A stretch of 26,103 nt of DNA from IMG/VR virus record IMGVR_UViG_3300031787_000731, positions 1-26,103 of that record; one strand, written 5' to 3'. Position 1 is the first letter of the stretch; every line of letters begins with the position of its first letter. Positions 6,826 to 13,234 of the stretch are shown in pieces. The notes beneath the pieces are model-generated. The model was not told where the DNA came from, ran no database searches, and saw only the letters and a program-made list of their open reading frames with translations. This DNA is from a virus. A program made the translations under genes and the position numbers.

Positions 6826-8189
6826 GGCCTGAGACTCCTCGAGCCGCGCACCCTCGCCATTTGATATACCCATCCTATTGAATACCCTCGTTTGATAGCA
6901 ATATCCCTCAAAGCCTCAATCGTCCGCGCCTGACGCACCTCGTCGCGCTGTTGGCGTTTGATTTCCTCAATCTGGGCGAGCTCACCGGCACGCTGCTGCA
7001 GCTTGGTCAATCGAGGCGCCTGGCGATGACCGCACGCTGGGCACTCTGGCGCTGGCCGGTAGACGAAGAAGCATTGCTCACACTGCCGAACGACCTCGGG
7101 CTTGTCTTCGCTGGACCGCGTGCGCTTCGGTGTGCCAGTGAGAGCCCACTCTCGCGAATCGGTAGGCAGGCCGTGGCGGAAGCAGTTCCCGGCATGGTCC
7201 AGCACGATCAGCTCGCGCTTGCCTGGCGCCGTCCGCAGCCCGCGGCCGATGCTCTGCAGGTATTTCACGACCGACTGCGTAGGCGCCAGCATGATCACGC
7301 AACCAATGCCAGGCGCGTCGACGCCGGCGACCCAGAGCTGGCAGTTGACGACGACATCAATGTCGCCCGCGTTGAGCCCGTGCAAAGCCTCGCGCCGGAT
7401 GGCCTCGGGACTGTGCCCACCGATAGCCATTGCCCGATACCCGGCAGCCGCGAACTCCGACGCGACATCGTTGGCGTGTCTTATGTTCGTGGCGAAAGCG
7501 ACCGCCGGGCGGCCATGCGCAAGCTTCCGATAGTGCTCGACCGCGCTGCCGGTGATGCTGGGCCGGTTCATCCGGTCGGCGACCTCGCCAGGCGCATAGT
7601 CGCCGGCCACCGTCCGCACGCCGGTGAGGTCGGGCTGGCTCGGCGCAAAGTATCGGATCGGCACGAGCAGCTGCTGCGCGATGAGCTCCTGCGTGGTACA
7701 GCTGGGAACCAGCGTGTCGAATATCTCATCCAGCCCCCGGCCATCGAGCCGCACCGGTGTCGCGGTCAGGCCCAGCAGGTGCGGCCGGCCAGCGTCCTCG
7801 ATGACCTTGCGATAAGTCTCCGCAACGGCCAAGTGACACTCGTCGATCACGATCAGGTCTGGCTTGCGGTAACGGCCCAGCCGACGCGCTGCGGTCTGGA
7901 CCATCACGATCTGGACCGGCTGGTCGGGCTGATCCGGTCGACCGGCCATGATGTGCCCGTGCGGGATACGCTGGCTGGTGAGCTTGGCGCTGGTCGCGTC
8001 GAGGATCTCCCGCAGGTGCGCCAGAAACCAGACCGATCGGCCCTTGGCGACTGCTTCGCGGATGATCACCGATGCCGTATGACTCTTGCCGCCACCGGTG
8101 GCCATGACCAGCACCGGCGCTTTGTGCCCAGCACGATAAGCCGCGCGGAGATCGTCAATCGCCTTGAGCTGGTGCAGGCGTAAGGTCAC
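6822..8189 (-). CDS. SF2 DEAD/DEAH-box-type helicase with C-terminal zinc finger
   Basis: 455 aa. Walker A ATGGGKS at residues 30-36, DECH box at 116-119, GLTATP motif III region near 140, and motif VI QSIGRGLR at 312-319 define a type-III-restriction/UvsW-like superfamily 2 helicase. C..C and C..C at about 370-386 (CEQC and CPACG) form a zinc ribbon, followed by a helical, charged tail. The start is GTG 8189, with GGGAGG 8 nt upstream and a GTGA overlap with the small HTH gene; the longer in-frame start at 8228 lies inside that gene. In phages such helicases remodel replication forks or recombination intermediates. Confidence 0.92.
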   Translation of the reverse strand: MTLRLHQLKAIDDLRAAYRAGHKAPVLVMATGGGKSHTASVIIREAVAKGRSVWFLAHLREILDATSAKLTSQRIPHGHIMAGRPDQPDQPVQIVMVQTAARRLGRYRKPDLIVIDECHLAVAETYRKVIEDAGRPHLLGLTATPVRLDGRGLDEIFDTLVPSCTTQELIAQQLLVPIRYFAPSQPDLTGVRTVAGDYAPGEVADRMNRPSITGSAVEHYRKLAHGRPAVAFATNIRHANDVASEFAAAGYRAMAIGGHSPEAIRREALHGLNAGDIDVVVNCQLWVAGVDAPGIGCVIMLAPTQSVVKYLQSIGRGLRTAPGKRELIVLDHAGNCFRHGLPTDSREWALTGTPKRTRSSEDKPEVVRQCEQCFFVYRPAPECPACGHRQAPRLTKLQQRAGELAQIEEIKRQQRDEVRQARTIEALRDIAIKRGYSIGWVYQMARVRGSRSLRP

Positions 8190-8362
8190 CGCCGCAACCT
8201 CCCAGCCGCCGACACAATTCGCGCCCAAGTTGAGTACCGCGGCGTGCCACCCTTATACCAACGCGACACCGTGGCCCAGCTAACCCCGGCCTCGGTCAGC
8301 AGTTCGCTCACGGTCACGCGAGCGTCCCATGCCAGTTCGCGGAGTTGCCATTTAATGTCCAT
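8186..8362 (-). CDS. Small HTH regulator, first gene of the leftward operon
   Basis: 58 codons, starting MDIKWQLRELAWDARVTVSE and ending VSAAGRLRR. The HTH is evident: TVSELLTEAGVS, then the recognition helix WATVSRWYKGGTPRYSTWARIV. No ribosome-binding site precedes the ATG, and a TATAAT box ends only 5 nt before it, so the transcript may be leaderless. It is the promoter-proximal gene of the replication operon, overlapping the helicase by GTGA, and it lies next to the divergent operator region. A Cro-like role at that operator is a reasonable inference. Confidence 0.78.
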   Translation of the reverse strand: MDIKWQLRELAWDARVTVSELLTEAGVSWATVSRWYKGGTPRYSTWARIVSAAGRLRR

Positions 8363-8367
8363 GACAA

Positions 8368-8373
8368 ATTATA
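8368..8373 (-). promoter_or_regulatory. Leftward early promoter, -10 box
   Basis: A perfect TATAAT on the minus strand lies 5 nt before the ATG of the HTH gene. The predicted transcription start falls on the A or T of that ATG. At 16-18 nt spacing the -35 hexamers are poor (TTTCTT region 8391-8396, 2 of 6 matches), so the promoter may need an activator, as lambda PRM does. Position and perfect -10 support it; no -35 does. Confidence 0.6.
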
Positions 8374-8383
8374 ACGGCTGAAA

Positions 8384-8399
8384 TACTTGCAAGAAAGTA
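8384..8399. promoter_or_regulatory. Putative operator, 16-bp dyad
   Basis: TACTTGCAAGAAAGTA is a dyad with 6 of 8 base pairs matching (half-sites TACTT and AAGTA). It covers the -35 region of both divergent promoters. Its size and position resemble lambdoid operators. The adjacent small HTH protein is the obvious candidate ligand. Only one copy is obvious in the 81-nt intergenic region. Confidence 0.45.
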
Positions 8400-8416
8400 A
8401 AAAGCGGGATTAAGAT
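8387..8416 (+). promoter_or_regulatory. Rightward promoter for the recombination operon
   Basis: TTGCAA (8387-8392, 4 of 6 to TTGACA), an 18-nt spacer, then TAAGAT (8411-8416, 4 of 6 to TATAAT). The start would be near 8423, giving a leader of about 20 nt containing AGGGAA ahead of the ATG at 8444. It overlaps the dyad at 8384-8399, so binding there would block it. Confidence 0.5.
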
Positions 8417-8443
8417 AGATGCCCCACAACACAGGGAACCACA

Positions 8444-9289
8444 ATGGAACCAGGAATCTACGACTACATCCCCAACGAGCAGTACCACGCTGGGCCTGGC
8501 ATTAGCCAGTCAGCGTTATCGGTGATGGCACGAAGCCCGCTGCATTATTGGGCTCGATATGTTGACCCAAACCGTGAGCCGACTGAGCCGACACCGGCCA
8601 TGAAGCTGGGCACTGCAATCCACACTGCGGTGCTTGAGCCAGATCTGTTCGACAAGCAGTACATCATCGCGCCTGACGTTGATCGGCGAACGAAGGAGGG
8701 CAAGGCCGTCTGGCAACAGGCAGTCGAGCAAGCCGATGCGATCGGCGGCGCGTTGATCTCATACGACGACGCGATGCTCTGCGGCCGCATTGCCCAGCAG
8801 GTGCGCGAGCATCCGATGGCACGCAAGGTGTTCGCAACCGGTCAGGTCGAGCGCTCGGTGTATTGGAATGACCCCGAGACCGGGTTGTTGTGCCGCGCTC
8901 GGCCGGATCTGATGAACCTGCCGCTGTTGGTGGATCTTAAGTCTACTGACGACGCAAGTCCTGCAGGGTTTCAGAAGTCGGCGTGGAACTTTCGCTATTG
9001 GATGCAAGCCGCCTGGTACATCGATGGCATTGAGCAGGCGACCGGTATCAAGCCGGATGCGTTCATCTTCGCGGCGTTTGAGAAGACCGCGCCGTTCGCG
9101 TGCGCCTTCTATTTCGCCGATGAGCCGATGCTCGAGATGGGTCGGCGTGAGTACCGCAAGCTGCTGCAATTGTTGGCCAACTGCATCGCAACAGACACAT
9201 GGCCAGGTTATCCCGCCGAGGTGCGGGCTTTGGGTGTGCCCAGCTGGGCGATTACAGCGGCCGAGCGTGCCGCAGGGGAGCAAGCATGA
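8444..9289 (+). CDS. RecE-like PD-(D/E)XK exonuclease (DUF3799 type)
   Basis: 281 aa. Seen in order: ISQSALSVMARSPLHYWARY near the start, GTAIHTAVLEP with His60, RARPDLM with Asp155, DLKST with Asp164 and Lys166, and QAAWYIDG near 188-195. This is the RecB-type nuclease signature of the exodeoxyribonuclease-8-like phage family, which degrades one strand from double-strand ends to leave an ssDNA tail. It is much shorter than E. coli RecE (866 aa) and equals only its catalytic domain, as usual in phages. AGGGAACCACA precedes the ATG. It is first in the plus operon, overlapping the ATPase gene by ATGA, as exonuclease and annealase genes typically are. Confidence 0.9.
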   Translation: MEPGIYDYIPNEQYHAGPGISQSALSVMARSPLHYWARYVDPNREPTEPTPAMKLGTAIHTAVLEPDLFDKQYIIAPDVDRRTKEGKAVWQQAVEQADAIGGALISYDDAMLCGRIAQQVREHPMARKVFATGQVERSVYWNDPETGLLCRARPDLMNLPLLVDLKSTDDASPAGFQKSAWNFRYWMQAAWYIDGIEQATGIKPDAFIFAAFEKTAPFACAFYFADEPMLEMGRREYRKLLQLLANCIATDTWPGYPAEVRALGVPSWAITAAERAAGEQA

Positions 9290-10200
9290 GCTTCATCATC
9301 CGCAAGGCAGAGCGCCAGGGCGCGCGACTGCTCATCCAACTGTCCGGGGTATCGGGATCCGGCAAAACCTACTCGGCACTGCAACTGGCCTACGGCCTTG
9401 CTGGACAACAGGCCGACAAGATAGTCCTGATCGATTCTGAAAATCGCCGCGGCAGCTTGTACGCGAACGCGCTCCCACAGCCGTTCAACATCCTCGACTT
9501 CTATGCGCCGTTCTCCCCGGCCCGCTACATCGAGGCGATCGACGCGGCATGCCAGGCCGGCGCTGAGGTCATCGTAATCGACTCAGTGACGCATGAGTAC
9601 GAATCCGAGGGCGGTGTCGAATGGATAGCGAACCAAACCCGGTTCCCAGACTGGAAGAAAGCCAAGGCCGAGCACAAGCGCTTCATGACCCATATGCTGC
9701 AGTCTCCGGCTCATATCATCGCCTGCACCCGCGCCCGCGAGAAGGTGGATTTCTCGGATCCCAAGAACCCTCGCCCGCTGGGCATCCAGCCGATCCAGGA
9801 GAAGAACTTTTCGTTCGAGTCTACCGTGTCACTGATGATGCACGATCAAGGTCGCCGCCAAGACGTGCTCAAGTGCCCAGCAGAGCTGCAATCAGTGCTG
9901 GGTCGAGGCTCAGGGTACATTACAGCCGCCGACGGCCTTGCGTTGCGTCAATGGGTCGATGGTGCGGCCCCTGTTGACCAGGAGACCGAGCACCATCGCG
10001 GGATGCTGCAGAACGCAACCGAGAAGGGCCTGCAGGCGCTCCAAGCTGCTTGGCAAGCGACACCTAGCCGGGTGCGCCAGACGCTGGGCAGGCCGTTCCT
10101 TGAGCAACTGAAGGCTGCAGCGGCCGAGTACGACACCCTGCGCGGCGGCGCAAACCAGGTGCCGGATGCGGTGGCGTCACTTAACGAAGGGGTGTTTTGA
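9286..10200 (+). CDS. RecA-fold P-loop ATPase, Sak4-like annealase candidate (AAA_24)
   Basis: 304 aa from ATG 9286 (GGGGAG 5 nt upstream, ATGA overlap with the exonuclease stop). Walker A GVSGSGKT at 21-28, KIVLIDSE at about 45-52, Walker B AEVIVIDS near 93-100, and HIIACTRAREKV at about 144-154 as a sensor-like strand. This layout is that of phage AAA_24 ATP-binding proteins, which include the Sak4 single-strand annealing group. The C-terminal 80 residues are helical and probably family-variable. Coupling to a RecE-like nuclease strongly suggests homologous recombination by annealing. A plain RecA-like ATPase with another role remains possible. Confidence 0.8.
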   Translation: MSFIIRKAERQGARLLIQLSGVSGSGKTYSALQLAYGLAGQQADKIVLIDSENRRGSLYANALPQPFNILDFYAPFSPARYIEAIDAACQAGAEVIVIDSVTHEYESEGGVEWIANQTRFPDWKKAKAEHKRFMTHMLQSPAHIIACTRAREKVDFSDPKNPRPLGIQPIQEKNFSFESTVSLMMHDQGRRQDVLKCPAELQSVLGRGSGYITAADGLALRQWVDGAAPVDQETEHHRGMLQNATEKGLQALQAAWQATPSRVRQTLGRPFLEQLKAAAAEYDTLRGGANQVPDAVASLNEGVF

Positions 10201-10382
10201 TGGACTACCTGACGCCGCAGCAAGTGCGCGACAGGTATCAGGGGCGCATTTCGCTGCAGACGCTGGCCAATTGGCGGTATCAGGGCACTGGCCCTCAGTA
10301 CCTCAAGCTTGGCGGCAGAGTGCTTTATCCGCTGGTTGAGTTACTTGCGTGGGAACGCGAGCGGACTTCCAAGAACCTCTGA
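10200..10382 (+). CDS. AlpA/excisionase-like HTH protein
   Basis: 60 aa from ATG 10200, overlapping the ATPase stop (TGATG), with AAGGGG 7 nt upstream. LTPQQVRDRYQGRISLQTLANWRYQGTGPQYLKLGGRVLYPLVELLAWERER is a textbook MerR-type winged HTH (HTH_17), the fold of AlpA, TorI and phage excisionases. No integrase is visible nearby, so excision is only one option; local transcription control is another. Its last 58 nt are antisense to the end of the TraR-like gene. Confidence 0.85.
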   Translation: MDYLTPQQVRDRYQGRISLQTLANWRYQGTGPQYLKLGGRVLYPLVELLAWERERTSKNL

Positions 10383-10549
10383 CAGTCTATGCAACGTGGC
10401 AAGCCCAGCGCACGCCGTGCAGGTGCGTTGGGCTCGTCACAGTCGATGCAAAACTCCGGCGCAATCAATTGAGGTTTGTTGCGCAGCTCTTGAAGCCTGC
10501 GCTCCATCTCCCATAACGCTCGGTCGTTGGCGATGTCGGCGTCGTCCAT
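10325..10549 (-). CDS. TraR/DksA-type C4 zinc-finger protein
   Basis: 74 aa, the usual TraR size. An N-terminal helix (ANDRALWEMERRLQELRN) is followed by FCIDC...PRCIDCQRFLE, the C4 zinc-finger signature of the TraR family, with a basic, unstructured tail. TraR proteins bind the secondary channel of host RNA polymerase and reprogram promoters without ppGpp. The ATG at 10549 overlaps the endolysin stop (TGATG). As the last gene of the late lysis block it would be made late. Whether this copy keeps the acidic tip residues needed for activity is not obvious: AND near the start is a candidate. Confidence 0.87.
   Translation of the reverse strand: MDDADIANDRALWEMERRLQELRNKPQLIAPEFCIDCDEPNAPARRALGLPRCIDCQRFLEVRSRSHASNSTSG
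10403..10433 (+). terminator. Candidate hairpin terminator of the plus operon, inside the opposing gene
   Basis: An 11-bp stem (10403-10413 with 10423-10433, one G·T pair) with a 9-nt loop begins 20 nt after the stop of the AlpA-like gene. It has no T-run, and the bases are also coding on the minus strand, so it may be a weak or Rho-assisted terminator, or merely a result of the cysteine-rich coding sequence opposite. Confidence 0.35.
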
Positions 10550-11061
10550 CAGCCGACCATGCGCTCCGCAGCCTCGGTCACCTCGTTTACGCGCCGCTCC
10601 CAGCCGCGGCCGAACGTGTCCCATGTCTTGAGTTCGCGCAGGAAGTTGAGCCGGATCTCTTTGTACTTGGCAACAATGTCGGCGGCTGGCATGGCGGCAA
10701 CCGCGGCCAAGGTACCGGGCCCGATCGCGCCGTCCGGTGTCGCGCCGACACACTCCTGCAGCCACTTGGCGGCACGGCCTGGACCTGAGTTGATCGCAGC
10801 ATCGAACACGACGTAATCGACGCCTGCTGGCAGCTGGTCACCCTTAACCTTGTCCCAGTACCGCGTGCGATACAGCGGCGCAACATCGTTGGGCTGCAGC
10901 GCCCGCATGTCCTGCTCGGTCACAGGATGACCGCAGAATTCCTCCCACACGGTTTTGGTGCAGCCTAAGTTAGTGATGCCACCTGGGTCGGACGGGTGGT
11001 GAACGAAGCCTCCCTCGTGGTGCAACACCGCCGCAAGCGCTGAGTCCCAGTTCTCTTTCAT
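10549..11061 (-). CDS. Endolysin, GH108 N-acetylmuramidase
   Basis: 170 aa, typical for the family. VLHHEGGFVHHPSDPGGITNLGCT near the N-terminus carries the catalytic Glu16 and the EGG-x(n)-DPGG-TN-G-T signature. YWDKVKGDQLPAGVDYVVFDAAINSGPGRAAKWLQECVG and DGAIGPGTLAAV match the second half, a PG-binding-type unit. It cleaves the glycan backbone of peptidoglycan. There is no signal peptide or SAR helix, so release should depend on the adjacent holin. The ATG overlaps the holin stop (ATGA). Confidence 0.93.
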   Translation of the reverse strand: MKENWDSALAAVLHHEGGFVHHPSDPGGITNLGCTKTVWEEFCGHPVTEQDMRALQPNDVAPLYRTRYWDKVKGDQLPAGVDYVVFDAAINSGPGRAAKWLQECVGATPDGAIGPGTLAAVAAMPAADIVAKYKEIRLNFLRELKTWDTFGRGWERRVNEVTEAAERMVG

Positions 11062-11471
11062 TTTTTCAGTATGTCCTTTTGTTGACTTGAGTTGCTGGAG
11101 CCAAGCCAGAAGTTGTAAACCGATGCAGTCTCTCGAGCCAAGACGCCAAGCAGCAGCATCATGACATCAGATCCGGTTAGCGACATCCATCCAGTCGCCG
11201 CACCGACCAGCAAACCAAAGAACCCGGTAACCGTGATGATGGACAAAAACGCAGGCATCTTGCTCCGCGTCGCCTTCTGCATCTCACGGGCGCTGTCGGT
11301 GTTCTTGACATTTAGCTCGAAAATCTTGGTCTCGTTCGCCATCTTGGCCAGATCGCCGTTTTGCTCGAGCTGGGCAAGCTGTTGCTTGGCTGCAGCAGCA
11401 GCAGCCGGGTCAGGCAGCACCCGGTCTAGGATCTTGCCGCCGACTTCAAGAAGGGGTCCGAGGGGCAGCAT
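11058..11471 (-). CDS. Holin of the 3TM/GTA-release type
   Basis: 137 aa with CAGGAG about 8 nt upstream. The N-terminal half is amphipathic and charged, with an alanine run and then QQLAQLEQ. Two strong hydrophobic segments follow at about 73-96 (PAFLSIITVTGFFGLLVGAATG) and 101-122 (SDVMMLLLGVLARETASVYNFW), then the polar SSNSSQQKDILKK. The pattern RSKMPAF...YNFWLGSS is that of the holin_3TMs family of phages and gene transfer agents. It is followed directly by the endolysin. It overlaps the upstream 2-TM gene by 26 nt. Confidence 0.85.
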   Translation of the reverse strand: MLPLGPLLEVGGKILDRVLPDPAAAAAAKQQLAQLEQNGDLAKMANETKIFELNVKNTDSAREMQKATRSKMPAFLSIITVTGFFGLLVGAATGWMSLTGSDVMMLLLGVLARETASVYNFWLGSSNSSQQKDILKK

Positions 11472-11751
11472 TGCTGGTCTCCTGGGGTGGTTCTGCGGGT
11501 AGCTTGGCGTTAAGAACGTCCTTGCCCTTGATGGCCAGCAGTGTAGCCAATGAGCCGAGGATGTACTTGCTCATGTCGGAAAGCAGGAAAAAGAACTGCT
11601 TGTCCGCGGGCGCGATGCCTGACATTGGCTGGGTCACGAACACAAGCGAGTACAGCGAAAAGAACACCATGCCCATGACGGTCAGGGCAAACACAATGCC
11701 AATGAAAAAGCGCAGCGTACTGTCCAGCTGCTCGGGCGATCGGTTGATCAC
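11446..11751 (-). CDS. Two-TM membrane protein, possible second holin or antiholin
   Basis: 101 aa from GTG 11751 (GTGA overlap with the lipoprotein stop). Hydrophobic segments at about 14-40 (FFIGIVFALTVMGMVFFSLYSLVFV) and 57-73 (MSKYILGSLATLLAIKG) are separated by a short polar loop. The C-terminus is proline-rich and soluble. Topology and position directly before the holin suggest an antiholin or accessory holin, but no family is recognised with certainty. It could also be an inner-membrane protein unrelated to lysis. Confidence 0.72.
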   Translation of the reverse strand: MINRSPEQLDSTLRFFIGIVFALTVMGMVFFSLYSLVFVTQPMSGIAPADKQFFFLLSDMSKYILGSLATLLAIKGKDVLNAKLPAEPPQETSNAAPRTPS

Positions 11752-11975
11752 GGCTCGCGCTCCGATTTCATGTCGTTGGGTCGGTTTAGCTGGTCAGGGC
11801 AAGTGCCATTGATCGCGCAATGCGGTCGCTTGCACTCCGCTTCTTCCCAGTTCTTCGGGTCTTGGCACGGGTAACGAAAACGCTCATTACAGCCGGTAAG
11901 CAATGCTATGCACAACGATAAAGTCAGGCCAAGCAACGACCAGCGGAAGCACTGCAACGATGTCTCGTATCGCAT
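11748..11975 (-). CDS. Small lipoprotein, candidate outer-membrane spanin (Rz1-like)
   Basis: 75 aa. A basic start (MRYETSLQCFRW) precedes a hydrophobic stretch and the lipobox LLTGC, with mature Cys at about 29. The mature part, CNERFRYPCQDPKNWEEAECKRPHCAINGTCPDQL, has four further cysteines. I recall similar short lipoproteins in lysis regions of aquatic phages. It begins one base after the stop of a TM/coiled-coil protein, the order used by i-spanin/o-spanin pairs. Spanin function is inferred from architecture. The Cys-rich mature part is unlike proline-rich Rz1, so a different envelope role is possible. Confidence 0.72.
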   Translation of the reverse strand: MRYETSLQCFRWSLLGLTLSLCIALLTGCNERFRYPCQDPKNWEEAECKRPHCAINGTCPDQLNRPNDMKSEREP

Positions 11976-11976
11976 G

Positions 11977-12546
11977 CTATCTGCCCAACGGATTGCTGGT
12001 GGCGCGCTTGAGCACTGACATCTCAGACCGCAGCGCCGCAGCCGTCGCATCAAGGTCCTGCTTGACGCTGGCCAACCTGGCCTCGATCTCGCGTTGCTGG
12101 CTGGTGAGCGCAACCTTCAGTTCTCGCTGCTGGCTATCAAGCGCAGACTTGACCTCGCGCACTTGGCTCTCTGCCAAAGACTTCGTCTCACGCCCCATCG
12201 CTGCGGCTTCGGTAGCTGTGCCCAGCGCAACGGCCTTGGTTTCTCGAGCAAGCGCGATGGCATCGCTGGACCGCTCTGCAATGCGTACTACGGCCTCGGC
12301 GGTCGCGATCTGGCGCTCCTTGATCGCCTGCATCTCAATCTGCAGCGTCTTCATTGCCTCGCGGATTTCGGCGTCGTTATACGGTTTGAACTTGTCAACA
12401 GCCTCGATCGTCTCAATCATCCGACCATAAAACTTCATTCCGCCGTAGGCCGTCCCACCTATTACGGGCAGGCCCGTTAGGATCAAGCCAAGAATCATCT
12501 GACTGGAGAAGTTGACCGAGTAGCTCTTGTTCTCGTCGCCAGGCAT
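11977..12546 (-). CDS. N-terminal TM plus long coiled-coil protein, candidate inner-membrane spanin
   Basis: 189 aa with a CAGGAG ribosome-binding site 7 nt before the ATG. One membrane segment (MILGLILTGLPVIGGTAYGG, about 17-36) is followed by about 140 residues of heptad-rich coiled coil (from YNDAEIREAMKTLQIEMQAIKE to DLDATAAALRSEMSVLKR). It includes imperfect repeats of the form SQQRE-(L/I)-(K/E). N-in/C-out topology with a periplasmic coiled coil is that of Rz-type i-spanins, and the next gene is a lipoprotein. A structural or tail-associated coiled-coil protein is the alternative. Confidence 0.7.
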   Translation of the reverse strand: MPGDENKSYSVNFSSQMILGLILTGLPVIGGTAYGGMKFYGRMIETIEAVDKFKPYNDAEIREAMKTLQIEMQAIKERQIATAEAVVRIAERSSDAIALARETKAVALGTATEAAAMGRETKSLAESQVREVKSALDSQQRELKVALTSQQREIEARLASVKQDLDATAAALRSEMSVLKRATSNPLGR

Positions 12547-13234
12547 CAGGAAACTCCTGAGACAGAGGGATAGGATTTATCAATGATACCTGTGGTCGAA
12601 TGACTTGCGGTGACACTGATCGCTGCGGCAACGCAGGCGCAGCTGGTGCAGTGGTCGAAGCCGGTGGCGCAGCACTGACCGTGCTCGAGTGCGGCAAGGT
12701 TGGCTGGTGCGCCGGCAGATCCGCAAGGGTGAGATGCTTGGGCAACTCCGGTAGTTTCAGCACTGCTGGAATCCGCTCTCTGGGCAACTCCACGGCTGGG
12801 ATCTGACGCACGCATGTTGACGCTACTTTTTGCCAGCTTTGCCAGGTTGCTGACCCGAACGGGTCGGTGCAGACGCTTTGGCGCGTGTGCGTTTCGGTGC
12901 CGGTGTATCCAGCGGGGCAGGCTTTCGTCGCCGTCTCGACGCTGCTTCGGCAGGATGGCTGCTTGGGTGCAGGTTGGCAGGTGCTATCTTTGAAGTACCA
13001 GCCGGTATCGAAGGGGACTCCGTTGACGCAGCCTGCTTCGCGGTATCGCCACTGGCCACCGATTCCGCTCGGGCACGGCTCAGGGCTGATCCACGATCGA
13101 GTGCAAGTCGCTCCTGAATTCTGGCCAGCAGGGCAAGCGCACGCGAGAACATCACTGTGCCACCACAGGCACGCGGCCATAAAGCTTGCGATAACGGTCA
13201 GGATGAAGTTCGATCCATGCCTGTCTGGCTGCAT
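12413..13234 (-). CDS. Exported cysteine-rich protein with internal repeat
   Basis: 273 aa from ATG 13234, with GGGAG 8 nt upstream. Residues 9-32 form a signal peptide (ILTVIASFMAACLWWHSDVLACA). The mature N-terminal half has about 10 cysteines and two related blocks, each opening ACPAG and each about 37 residues, rich in W, T and G. The second half is a proline-rich stalk, then a charged tail. The Cys/Trp repeats recall extracellular modules of conjugative TraN-like or filamentous-phage adsorption proteins, but I do not assign a family. It overlaps the upstream gene by 83 nt and the coiled-coil gene downstream by 134 nt, both out of frame, which is unusual. It probably acts in the periplasm or at the surface. 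Confidence 0.68.
   Translation of the reverse strand: MQPDRHGSNFILTVIASFMAACLWWHSDVLACACPAGQNSGATCTRSWISPEPCPSGIGGQWRYREAGCVNGVPFDTGWYFKDSTCQPAPKQPSCRSSVETATKACPAGYTGTETHTRQSVCTDPFGSATWQSWQKVASTCVRQIPAVELPRERIPAVLKLPELPKHLTLADLPAHQPTLPHSSTVSAAPPASTTAPAAPALPQRSVSPQVIRPQVSLINPIPLSQEFPDAWRREQELLGQLLQSDDSWLDPNGPARNRWDGLRRNEVLWSDD

Noticed and set aside
6951-8183. 410-codon open frame on the plus strand
   Set aside because: It is antisense to the helicase gene, which has all SF2 motifs. Its translation is low-complexity and R/L/A-rich, as expected from the complement of a GC-rich gene.
11903-12430. 175-codon plus-strand frame rich in S, A and R
   Set aside because: Complement of the coiled-coil gene; serine/alanine periodicity is the mirror of its heptad codons.
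12823-13155. 110-codon minus-strand frame within the Cys-rich gene
   Set aside because: Composition is A/S/R/P low-complexity with no fold. The overlapping frame has a signal peptide, paired cysteines and an internal repeat, so it is the better coding choice.
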